Below, one piece after another: positions 1 to 23,700 of a stretch of 64,000 nt of DNA. The notes beneath the pieces were generated by a model. It ran no database searches, was not told where the DNA came from, and saw only the letters and a list, made by a program, of their open reading frames with translations. This DNA comes from Euglena gracilis. Lineage: Eukaryota; Euglenida; Euglenophyceae; Euglenales. The stretch is from contig CP154956.1 of the NCBI GenBank assembly GCA_039621445.1, forward strand, positions 62,184,362 to 62,248,361. Reading direction: 5' to 3'. The position numbers and the translations under genes were made by a program. The stretch's first letter is position 1, and each line of letters begins with the position of its first letter.

Positions 1-104
1 CGGCCCAAGGGAGGGGGGTAATATTTGGGGGAGTGTTTGCAGTCTGCCCCTCGCCTGCATCGCTTCAGGGAGAATCCCTGGGTGAGGGGTGGGGCCCGAA
101 GCAG

Positions 105-2495
105 CGTGGGGCACGAGCGGGCGAACAGCGAGCCGGGGCTGCAGGGCACGAGCTTCAAGTGCTGCAGCGGCTCCTCGCGCACGAGGCCGAGGGGGATGCG
201 GGTGTCGATGGCGGCGAACAGGCAGCGCCAGCCCCGCCCGGAGAGCCCGACCCCGACGGCCGGGGCCATGGGGTGGGACCCCCCCCCCTCCCCCGCCCGC
301 CGATGACGGAGGCCGCCTCCGGGTCGGGTCTGGGCTGAGCTCCCAGAGGGAGTACACGTTGGCGACGGATGGGGCGACGCCGTACAGCGCGGCCATCTCC
401 CCGGGGGTCAGTGTCATCCTCCCCCAGCGCCGGCAGTGCCCTGGATTGGGGGCTGGGCTGGAGGGGGATAGAACGGTATTTGACGTGGTCGGGGGGGGGG
501 TGCCGGAAAGTCCTCAAAACCTGGTCATAGGCCATTTGGGTGCCCTTCAGAGAAATTGCCGAGAAATCCCACCTCAGTTCAGTGCTTATCCAACGTCAAT
601 GTCATCTGTGTCTTTCAAGATCCTGGGAAGGGGTTGTTAGACCAGGAAGTTTGGGGGCTGTACCTGATCCCGGCTGTACTGAACTGGGCCTCAGATCAAA
701 AAAAGAACAACTGCCAAAAAAATGACAAAAAAGAACAAACCAAATCACCTTCCCCCAGGCAACATTCCTCGATCGTGATTTCCATCACCTTTCCCGAAAA
801 TTTTGGGCGACTTGTGCCAAAATTTTTTTGGATGGACCCAGCAAAAACGGGTTGGCTAGCTGTTCAGGAAGAATTGGTCGGGGGGGGGGGGGTTGGACCT
901 CCCCACCACGGAGGTGGGGGGGTCGACCCCCCATCCGCCACAGCGCTGCGCAAAGAAAAATTCCTTTGGCGCCCATGGCGCCGAAGCAGAATTTTGACCT
1001 GAAATCGGTGTCCCTGAAAATACAGGAAGGCCAGTGTGGGGTTTTGGGGGTTGGACCTCCCCCACCCACCAGGATGGGTGCGGAAATGAGGCTGGCTGCA
1101 GCTGCCTTCCTCTGGGGGGGGGGTCTGCTGACGTGCCTCAGAGCCCTGGCTGGCAGCTGTCAATGGTGGTCTTGTGGCCGGACTTCCGAGCCCCAGCGCC
1201 AGGCAGTGCTGCAGAAATCTGTGTGTCTCCCACCCCCAGCCCCAACAACCCTGATGAAGCGAGGCCCATATTGGGGCGTGCGGCAGGCAGCCTGCTTGGG
1301 GACCCGCCGCCCACCGCAGGTGGCCTCATCGTCCCCATCGGTGTCCTCTGTGTCAGCCAGAATGGGCGTCCCCACGGCTCAACGGATGGCCAGCGGTGGG
1401 AATGTGCATGTGTGAGCATGTGCGTGTACGTATGTGTTGCAAAGGCATATGTAAGGGAATCAAATGACACCTTTCCTTCAAACTAAATAAATGGTGACAC
1501 ACGAAAAATGAGGGAACAATCTGAGAATTGAGTGGTATTTACAAATAATACTTTGTGGCTTATGACACAGTATCATGGATGGGTTGCACCAAAAAAAAGC
1601 TAACAATGGGGAAAAAGCTGTGCTTGAGAAGATGGAAAAACCTCCAACCTGGACATTTTCAAAAGAAGCCTTTCGCCTCTGATGCTGTCTGTGTTTCTGC
1701 CTGTCCGCATATGGGGGTTTCATACTTTTTTTGCGCGTCCAAATCAAAACCAGCAGCGTAATAACACAATTCCCTTTTGTTCAGAGACAGCTGCAAAAAA
1801 TGGACTTTTACAGCTGAAGGCGAACCGGGCCCTGCGTCAACCCCTGTGCGTCACTGATTGCTGCCGCAGGGCGGTGTTGGACTGGATGACCCGCCGCTCT
1901 GTGGCCAGGCTGCCCTCCAGGGCGGCCGCTGCCTCCGGCCCGGGGCCCAGCGGCGGCAGCCACGGCCGCAGATGCGCCTCCCGCTTGGCGTGGCGGGCCA
2001 CGGCCTCCCCCAGCCGGTAGCGTGCCGGGCGGCAGGAGTGTGCGGGGGGGGGGGGGCACTGCGACGGAGCCCGGGAACACAGGTTCGGCCGGCCAGGCGG
2101 CAACGGAACCAGTTACGACACGCAACGTGTGCGCGCACAACACATATTAAAACGAACACAACCAGCAGTGCAACCACGGAGCACACACCAAACATTCTCG
2201 CAACCCCAAAACACATGCAGACCCACACAGCACACCCACCCACCTACCTACCTACCCGCCAACACACAACATGCACACATCACACACATGCATGCCACAC
2301 ACTCGTCCCACGCCATCCTCTGCCGGGGTGGGTCGTACCCGTCGTCCTCTGGGACCACGATCAGGCGCTTCACGACGGCGGACCGTCTCCGGAGGCCAGC
2401 CTTTGGGCTCTTCACACGCCGCTGTTTGATGTTGGGGCTGAGAAGGTACCGTGGCGCCCGGGACAGCACTCGTTGCCCGACGGCGGTGAGCGGCC
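105..2495 (-). CDS. Unidentified multi-exon gene, fragments only (continues past the left edge)
   Basis: Several GC-rich stretches on the minus strand read like exons of one gene. Exon pieces lie at about 2303-2495 (basic; contains IKQRRVKSPKAGLRRR and IVVPEDDGYDPPRQR, then a GTGTGTGG donor), 1855-2035 (contains RLGEAVARHAKREAHLRPW, then a GTGACG donor), 341-440 (contains TPGEMAALYGVAPSVANVYS) and about 105-237 (contains RGWRCLFAAIDTRIPLGL). The last two join through a nonconventional intron at 238-340 to give a continuous ...VYSLWE-RGWRCLF... reading. A weaker piece at about 1160-1375 (TEDTDGDDEATCGGRRVPK) may belong too. The joins between 2303, 2035 and 440 were not resolved. I do not recognise the protein. 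It could be more than one gene. Confidence 0.4.
238..340 (-). other. Nonconventional (euglenid-type) intron, 103 nt
   Basis: On the minus strand the upstream exon ends ...CTCTGGGA and the downstream exon starts GCGGGGCTGG. The intron has CAG at +4 to +6 and CTC at -8 to -6. AGCCCAGACC near its start pairs with GGTCGGGCT near its end with one bulged A. There is no GT or AG at the ends. Removal keeps the frame (Leu-Trp-Glu then Arg-Gly-Trp). The weaker CTC in place of CTG makes this the least certain of the nonconventional introns listed. Confidence 0.55.
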
Positions 2496-2505
2496 CTCCC
2501 CCGGC

Positions 2506-14605
<12,100 letters not shown>

Positions 14606-17600
14606 GTGGCAAGGGGTGGGGGGCGGGGTCGCGCCTGCGAGGCGGTGGGGGCCGCCGCCATCCCATATGCGGTCAACGATGGCCAATTGTCACCCGCAGG
14701 GATACCCACTTCGGGGGTGTTGTTGTTGTTTTTGTTGGCAACGGTGCATTGAGCATACGAGTGCGCCGTGCATGGAGCGTCCGAAATGGACGATTCGGGA
14801 AGTTCTGAGCCTCAAAACCGAAGGCTGCATGAGGTGGGCATGCCAAGAGCATCAAGTTGAATTCCTGCGGCACAAAAGTTTGCCCTTATCGTAGCTGGCC
14901 GATCAAATTTTGATCCGTAGGTATCTGGAGATATCTGGAGTTACCCCCCCCCCTTCCCCTGCGCGCTTGGTCCGGGTCATGATTGAAGATGAGGCCAGGG
15001 GGCCAACCTTATGGGGGCCAAATTTGCATGTTAAGAATTTTGACGGCCACGTGCGAAAGGCCAAAGGCCAACTTCACGGGGCCAAGCTTGAATGTAAGGA
15101 GGAGGGGGGCCAAGCGCCAGGGGGGGGGGAGGTAGCTGTAGTTATCCGTAGTTGCAAAAGAGGAGGGGTAGCCGGAGTTATCTGTATTTGCAAAGGGCCT
15201 GTACTGACAGGGCCAACCATGCAAAAAAAAGGTTGAAATAGAACGGGAAAAGGCAGATTGGGTGTATGTGCCACAGCTTCTGAACTTACCAACTACCACA
15301 CATAAAAAAGCACATGGTGTGCACCTTATGCAAGCTGATGTACGAGAGTCACACCCCCTTTTGGTCAAAAGGCCCTGCATATCCCCAGTTGTCTGTTGTT
15401 GTTCAGAAATATCCATATTGCTTATCTGTAGGTCTCTGTCCGAAAATATCGACATTTTGGGGTTTCGGGCTCGTCCGCGTTATCTGTGGTCGTCCGTAAT
15501 TATCCATTTCAGGATGAGCGCAAATCCCTGCACAGAGGTGCTGGCAAGCTGGCAATTTCTTGTTCCATTTGTGAGGGAAAATATTATTTCAAAAGAGATG
15601 GACCTGCAGACTGCAGGCAGAGATGGCTGCAAAATTCAACTCAGATGACTGCAAAAGGCTGGTTAAAATTCGTAATTCTGAGATGATGGTTTACTTAATG
15701 AAGAAAATTGATCTCTGCACATTTCATTTTCCCTTTCTGCAGGGCATACTAATATTAAAACCAATCTCATCACTTCAGAAAAAAAAACCCTTAAACAACC
15801 ATTGATATGTGAGGGGCCAGTCAACAGGCAAAAGTGAGGCACAGGCATGCAGTGGGGCGAGCGGGTGGGAGTTGAGAGGAGTGATGGAGGGAGGGCTCAC
15901 TGGAAGCCAGTGGGGACATAGGGGGGGGGCAGGAGGGAGATGCACAGCTGAGGGCAGGGCAGGCGCGCAGGCGGTGACGGGTGCGGGGCCGGGGGGGGGC
16001 AGGGCGGTGATTGAATTTTGGAAAAATGTGCTGGATCAGCACATGCAACAAAAAAATACACAGGACAAAAATGTGCGAAAATTCGACATTTTTGCCTTCG
16101 GCGAAAGCAGGTCAATACCGGGAGAAAGCTTGATATCAGGCACCCTTGAACCATATCCAAGGTCCCACCAACCCCCCAAAATACTAAAAAATGTGGAGTT
16201 CGACTTCTTTTCAGGCTGTTGGCCAGCCATCGGCCCAAAATCGGTCCTCAAGGGTGCCTCAAATAAACAAAAAATCCCCGTCCTGCAAAGGCCGGCTGAG
16301 AGAGGGAGGTCGGACCTCACTTGGGAGGGAGGGGCTGTGGCTGGGGGGGGGGGCGTCTGCGCCTGCGGTGGCAGGAGTGGGTGAGTGCCGGTGGTGAGGG
16401 GGACATGGGCCAGAGGGGGGGGACGGCGATGGGTCAGAGACACACACGGACGAGGCGGAATGGAACGGCGAGGCAGGCCGGCGGCATTGGCAGGCATGCC
16501 CCCGGGCACGGGCAGAGGGGCGGCCCCCACCCGCTGTCCCGAATGACTGCCCCCAAATGACGATTTGGAATTGGAATTTGATGAATCATTTGGATTGGAG
16601 GAAAATGACAATTGCATTGGGTTGAGGTCCAAGCCCAAAGAAATTACCTGCTCCCGAGTTCTGAGTCAAGCCTTCAAATAATTTACCCCATCCCCAGGAT
16701 CCGCTTTTTTGGCCGCCCAAATCATTTACCCTTTGTCCTCTGTTTGGGGGGGGGAATGAATCAATGAAGGGGAAGTGCTCATGGTGGGTGTCCTGAACCA
16801 TGATCACCTGCAGGGAAACCCTGCACTGGGAAACGAAGAGCTGCGTTCAGGAAAAATTTCCCGGGTCATTTGTGTTCTATGTCTGGTCTGTGGCAGGGCA
16901 AAGCCTCAGGGAGGCCAATGCCGAGGCGAGTGGCTCGTTTGATATCAACGGGCAGGGCTGCGGTCCTGGGCACAGATTCACTTCACTCAGGGACCCCCAG
17001 GGGCTCCTGCCCCCCCCCCCCCCGGGGAGTCGACCCGCCCACCGACCACCCAAAAAACCCCAAAAGAACCGAAACCACTTCACCGCGCAACGGGGGCCGA
17101 CACCCACGCACCCAGCGTTCAAGAAATCTGTGGTCCTGAGCCGCTTGATACCACGCTACACAGTGCTAAGAGTGCTGGGGCGACGCCTTCGGGGATGGGC
17201 AGCGGGAGGGGCCACTTTTGGAAAAAGGAAGGGAACGGGACCCAACAGAATTTCTCCTCGGTGGGCAGGATGCCGCTTCATTGCAAAAGAGACTGGAACT
17301 AGTTGGAGGCTTTTGGGGCTGCTATTTTCTGGGTTTGGCCTTTGAGCCAAATGGGGGTTCCAGCAGAGGGGTAAAACCCACCCAAACTAAGCAGGCATTG
17401 TTGCCACACGTTGCGCCACTTCTTTCCTCCCGAGGGAAAACTCTGATCCTCCAGGCGGGTCTCTGGTGGGGACTGGGCATCGCCTGACATCAAACTGACA
17501 TCAAACCCTTGCTGAGACCCCCGTGGGGAAAAGGGGGCTTCAATTTGGGGTGGTAAAATGGGGAATGCAAAAGGGAAAATTCGCCCATGCATTACCACCA

Positions 17601-20600
17601 TTTGAGGAAACAACACATTGGTTGGGCCACGGAAGGAGGGCCAGGGAATGAGAGCATCCTGCAGAACAGTGATACCATATGGCGGTGAGCCTGCAGGATT
17701 AACACTTTCTGAGAATGGGTCAGGCGGTCTTTCGGGGACCTTTCTCAAACAGCTTGACAATTTGGGAAGAGGTTGGGAACAATTTTAGCAGGAAAAAATT
17801 GACATCAGAAGCCACTTTGTGGATTGGCATTGAAAACCTGTGTTTATGTTTGAGTTGTGTGTGGATCCCAATCCCTGTCTCTGAAATGGACATGGACCCA
17901 GGGGTGGGGCACCCAAATAAATCACAGCACGGGGGGGGATTTTTGCATCAGCATACACATCATTCTTTTCCAGTGCCAATTGGAGGTGGGGGACACTCCC
18001 CTCTTCACCAATTCTCCGCCTGGCCTGAAATGCCGGGCAAAAAAATTTGTCACCCAAAACCAGACAAAATGCCATTGGGCTTCTTTTTTGGGGCAAAAAT
18101 CTGTCAAAAATGCCGAGAATTTTCGGCGCAGAGCCGGAAGGAAAGGTGCACCATTTGAGGGGGGGTCCTGGGCACCCCCAGGGTCGGTCCGGACCCCGGG
18201 GTGTAGGGGATACAGGGGGCCGGTCCAGGAGGGGGGGGGGAGGGGGGGAACACGTGGGCCCAATTGGGGAAAAATTGTTTTGGGATCATCGCCCATCCAC
18301 CAACAACGTCCAAAAAAATGTGTTTTTCGATGTTTGAATTTTTGGTCCCGTTTGAGCCCCGGGACTGGCCCTTGGCCTGGGGGCGGTCCTTGAATTAATA
18401 ACAATCCTGTCCGTTATGGCCCCCTGCCTCTTATCATAACCAGGTTTTGTGGAGGGCCTTTCCTGCTTGAAGCCGGAGGAGCCGGCATGTGTTTGCTGAC
18501 AGCCCAGCGGCCCGGCCATTTTTTTTTTTACTCCAAAATGGCCCAAATAACGGCTAAAATGGTATAAAACAGGCCAAAACAGTACAAAATGTGCCATATT
18601 AGGGCCTAGGCGTGAAGCTGGCTATGGGTGGTCAGTCACGGGGGGTAGGGCAGCCATTGGTTGGGCCGTGGCCGGCCTCGGCCACCCAGCCACAACAGAT
18701 CCAGCAACCCAAACCAGAACTGCATAGTACAATAGCGCGATAAATTAGCCCCTATAGATTACTAGCTACCCCAAAGAGCTGTCCAACTTGGGTTAATACA
18801 CACGATGAGAACCCTCACTCGGCACCTTCGGTCTCGCTCGGGTCCCCCCCATGTTTTTAACCTGAGTTGGGCAGCTCTTTGGGTTCATTGAGAACACTTT
18901 AGAAGCCAATATAATGCCGTTGAAGGGGAAGGGGTCAACTGTTTGCATGAGAATCTGGGCCCCAACACTATTCCTTCAAAGAACCTCATGAAATCCCTCT
19001 GCAGTTTTGTTGGGCTGCGGCCAGCCCGGCAGGCTGCGGCCACCTACCTCCCACGAACCTGTCCCCCGTGACCTCCCACTTGCTTCCCACCTGCTGGCCC
19101 TGGGGGTCCATATAGGGTCCCCAGGGCTTGATTGATTTAGGACCCCAGTCATTTCCTTTGACACCACACCATTTTGGAGATATTCTAAAAAAAAATTCGA
19201 TGGCCCAAAAAATGGCTGAGTCAAGACAAGCCAAACGTACATGAACGCATACTTGGAGTTGGAACACCAAAAAATGGCCACAACTTGGGCTAGCCGTGGA
19301 GTTACGGGGAAATCAAAATACTGTTAAATGGACGTTCCTAGGGCTTTGTTTTAGGTTGCCAGACATTCTTCTCTGACTTTGCTTCATTTCCAACATATTT
19401 CGGAAACGTCCCCCAAAACAGTCCAAAAATGCCCCAAATGGGCCAAAATTGACTGAAAAATGGTCATAACTCGAGCTGCGGTGTTGGGGAAAGTCAGCAA
19501 TGGTCAGATAGGGCATTCCAAGGGTTTCATTTTAGGTTGACGAACACAGACCAGGAGGGTCCACAGCCAAGCCAGCCAGGGTACATTGGTACACACTTTC
19601 AGAAATAAGGTACGTTCTCTCAAAATATATTTGAAAAATAGGTTTTTTGAACCAAAATCTTACCTCGGCGAAATGGGGGAGTCGAAACTGGGGGGGGGGG
19701 GGTTGGCTAAACCTTCCCAGTTTGGAACCCTTGTTGGCAGAATGACTCGGACTTAACGGGGAGTTGAACGGGAGATGACTCGGAAACCCAGATCCAATCG
19801 CTCGCAATTGAAAAAAAAATCCTGAAAAGGGGCCGGGGTCATGGTAATAATCCGTGGTTTTCATTACCTACCCAGACCCAGGGGGTTCGGACACCCCTTT
19901 CCCCCTGGGTAAGCTTTGCTCTTACTCTAAAGAGATAAGAGCTCAGCGACCTCAAACCTAAACCAAAGCTGCCTGCATTTGGCAGGTGGGAACGCAGCAC
20001 GGCCCCTCATAAAACGCGACACAAAAAAAGCGGCGTTACCCCCTTTTTAAAAAGTGGTTTTAAAGCACCAAATCCAGGACAGAACCGGCATTATCAACCT
20101 TCGGTCAAAGGACCATCCAGGATCAATTTCGGACCACTAAAATTGAATTTTACGCGACTTTGTGTTCGCCAAATACTGACGATCACAATCGTATCTCCCA
20201 CTGCGTCCAGGTACACACTTGCCCCCTCGATCAAAAGCTCTTTTCATCAAAGCGATGGCCATGAAATCCTTCCACACTTCACAATACTATTTTTTTTCTG
20301 TTCTGGGAAAATCCTAATTTCCCTGTGCTGTGGTTACAGAACCTCCAGATCGTCGACCTGCCCCCCCCCCCCCAAAGGCTCTGCATTGTTCTCCATGCTT
20401 TATAAGTCAAAAAAAAATATGAAAATGCTCCAGAAAATCACCAAAATACAAGATGCCAATTTCATTGTCCTGTACGGTTTCACAATCAAATCCAGACTTC
20501 AACAACCATTTTTGGCCATTTTCGGGCACATCATTTACCACATTTTAATGTATGACAGAACCGGCGTTCCAAACGCTGGGTTTTGGACAGAACTGGTGTC

Positions 20601-20732
20601 CGGGGCCCCTTTCTCATGGACAGCTCAAAAGACATACAGCCTGCCCCAACAGCCCTCGGCACCGCTAATCCTCCGGCAGGGTCAGGGGGCCCGCAGCAAA
20701 CCGGATGCAGGCGCGCGTGGCCCCGACCGCCG
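14606..20732. other. Gene-poor stretch, 6.1 kb
   Basis: No supported exon was seen. The region holds AT-rich text with G/C homopolymers and a dispersed long repeat (19200-19960). Partial copies of other dispersed repeats occur around 18100-18400. Nothing with the codon-like GC pattern of the neighbouring exons was found on either strand. Confidence 0.6.
19200..19960. repeat. Long dispersed repeat (copy 1)
   Basis: Two roughly 170-bp tandem units carry GGTCATAACTCGAGCTGC-like and TTTGCTTCATTTCC motifs. They are followed by a unique tail (CTCGGCGAAATGGGGG ... ATCCAATCGCTCGCAATTG ... GGTCATGGTAATAATCCG ... AAGAGCTCAGCGACC). The same order of blocks is found at 31200-32110 with three tandem units. 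Extensive parallel similarity over more than 700 bp is visible by eye. Confidence 0.75.
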
Positions 20733-23700
20733 CTACTTGCCCGTCAAGGGGCCGTCGGCCTCCACGAAGGGGTCCAGCGCCAGGCGCGTGTGCTGCGTCT
20801 GGGAGAACGACGGCTGCTCGTTGGCCAGGGGGTCAATGGGGCGCTGTGCCGTTGCCGCCGCCGCCGCCCTCTCCGACCCAGCCGGGCCGTGCCCTTGCGC
20901 TACCCACCCGGGGGGTTGGGGTTTTTAGCCAAAAACTGGGGGTGAACCCGCCCAAACCCTTCAAAAGCTGCATTTTTGGCTATTTTTGACCCCCTGTCTT
21001 ACCCCCCCCCCTGTCCAACGACCACTAAATATCGCTACTGACCGGGGGGGGGGTCGCTATTTTGGCCAAATACAGGGTTTCCCTCCCATTCGTGGTGGGG
21101 ACCGCCATTTCTGATTCGTGATTATTCGTGATTATTCGTGATTATTCGTGATTATTCGTGGTTCCAAAAAATCCGCCCGGTTTTCAGCTAAATGATGGAC
21201 TCCTGGGATGCCAGCAGGAAGCAGGGCGGTCCTTAAGCAAAAAAAAAACCCCCGTCCCGACAATCCCAATGAAAAATCCATAGGGAAAAATGACCAAAAA
21301 AGTGGCGATATTTTGGCAAAAAACGGGTCAACTTTGGGAAAAAAAGTGATTTCTGACACCCTTGAATTGTCATCCATCCACCCAAAACGTCAAAAAGTGT
21401 GTGTTTCGACTTTTGAATTTTGGACTCCGTTCAAATCCCTGGTCGCCCTTCGCCGGCCTTGGTAGGCCCTTAGGCCAGGGGGCGGTCCTTAACAAAAAAA
21501 ACTTCCAGTCCCTAGCAGCAGGGCGTTGCTTAAGGACCCCCCCTGGGGGGTCCAGCTCAGAGGCTGGAAGATTTCTGCTGGCTGGAAAAAGGGCCGGGGT
21601 CAAATTTTCTTAAATAACACCCTGCCTGGCAGGAAGAACAATGCTTTTAGGATTGGAAATGCCTCCCCCCTGGGGGGGGTCGCTAAAATGGCCAATGTTC
21701 GTCTCCGACCAGGGGGGGGGGAAGGTGGTCGTTGGACAGGGGGGGGGTGGACCCCAAGTCAGAGGAAAATTGACCGAAGATGGGGGGGGGGTATATGGCC
21801 ATTTTGGACTGTTTTTGGCCACTCTTGCCATTTCTTAACTATGGTTGGCACTTTTGGCCATTTTTGGGCATTTTTGGGTATTTTTAGGCATTTTAACCAC
21901 TTTTCGCCTTGATTGGTCGCTTTTGGCCACCTTTGGCCGCTGTTGGCCACACTATGGCCCCCTTTGGCCCATTTTTGGCCTCTTTGGGCAATTTTTCGTG
22001 ACTTTTGGCCATTTTTGCCCTTTTTTGCCATTTTTTTTTGGCTTTTGGCCATTTTGGGCCACCTTTGGCCATTTTTAGGCCATTTTTGGTCATTTTTGAC
22101 CGTTTTTGGCCAACTTTCAGCAATTTTGGCCGAACCAACATCGTATGTATACAAAAAGATCACCTCTGACTGGGGGAGAGGGTGGTCGTCAGACAAGCCC
22201 GGTCGTTGGACAAGGGGGGGTACACATAGTTGACAACATTGTACCTCTGCATCATCATTGTGTGAGCGTTCCATTATCCAAACAAACCACTTTTTGGCTG
22301 GAAACATGATCCATCACAAAAGCAGAAAGCAAAATCGCTCACGGCCAGTGTTCTTGCGCAACAGTGAAACGATCCCCAACCTCATCGTCAGAATCCGAAG
22401 AAGACATTTTCTAAAGAACAAATAAAACACAGTTCCGAATGTTGAATGACTACATTTGTAAAGAAAAATAATTCCCAGGAAAAAAATCTCATTCGTGGTT
22501 ATTCGTGATATTCGTGATTATTCGTGATTTTCGAAAAATCCGAAATTCGTGGTGATTTGTGATTATTCGTGATTATTCGTGCCACGAATCAGAGGGAATC
22601 CCTGGCAAATATCGCCACTGACCGGGGGGGTTGTCGTTAGACAAGACCGGGGTCAAAAAATTTTTTCCCCTTCGTCCCAAGGTGAACAAAAGGTGAACAA
22701 AATGGCCAAAAAGTGGTCAAAAAGGGGACAAAAAGTGGATAAAAGCAGTCAGAAATGGCGTAAAATGGCCGCAAATGTGCAAAATAGCCAGAAGGAGCCA
22801 AAAATTTGCATAAATGAAGCAAAGATGCATTCAAAGCAGCCAAAAGTGGTTTAAATTGCCAAATGCAGCCCAGAGTGGCCAAAAGTGGCCAAAAGTGGCC
22901 AAAAGTGGTCGAAAATGGCCAAAAACATGGCCAAAAAACGCCAAAAGTTGCTGATTTGCATGAAAACAGGCAAAAAAAGAATGGAAATCAACTACACATG
23001 GGATACTAATGGAAATATGTGAAAATTGCAAACGCGAACATCTGGAAAAAAAGATCACCTGGAAAAAGATCGCCACTGACCGGGGGGGGGGGTGGTCGTC
23101 GGACAAGGCCGGTCGTTGGACAAGGGGGGGGGGGGGATAAAATTTGTGGTGGTTAGCACCGAATTTTTTTTGGCGCAGCCCGGCTTTGCCGGGCTGACCC
23201 AAACAGTCAACGGACCCTGGGGGGGGGGCACCCCAGCTGGGAGCTGCTGGCTGGAAAAAAAAGGTGCTGGCTGGGCGGGGCCAGCCAGCGGCACAGGGGC
23301 GGGGCCGGCGGAGCTGCTGCTGGCGCCGTGGCGGAAGGGGAACGTGCTGGAGGCGAGGGGGGCGTCCCCGTCGTCCCCGCCGCCGGCGGTGTGCACCGAG
23401 AACTCCGAGGATGGCTGGACGAAGCGCTTCGGCACCTGCGGCGGCGGGGCGGGGCAGCTGGGGTGGGGGCCAGGCAACGCGGAGGCCAGAGGGGCCGACG
23501 GGGGCGCAAAGAACGGGGGGCAGGGGGTAGCGCCGGCCAGCAGGGGAGCATCTCATGAGGTGAGCGGGGCCGGTTTCCCGCCGGCCCGCAGGGACCTCCC
23601 CTCCCTGGTCCCGCCGTGGAAATCCCTCTGGTCCGGAGAAGTTGACGCCCGGCTGTGTGGCGGAGTGTGTTGCCCCGTACGTGGTTCCACCAACACGGAC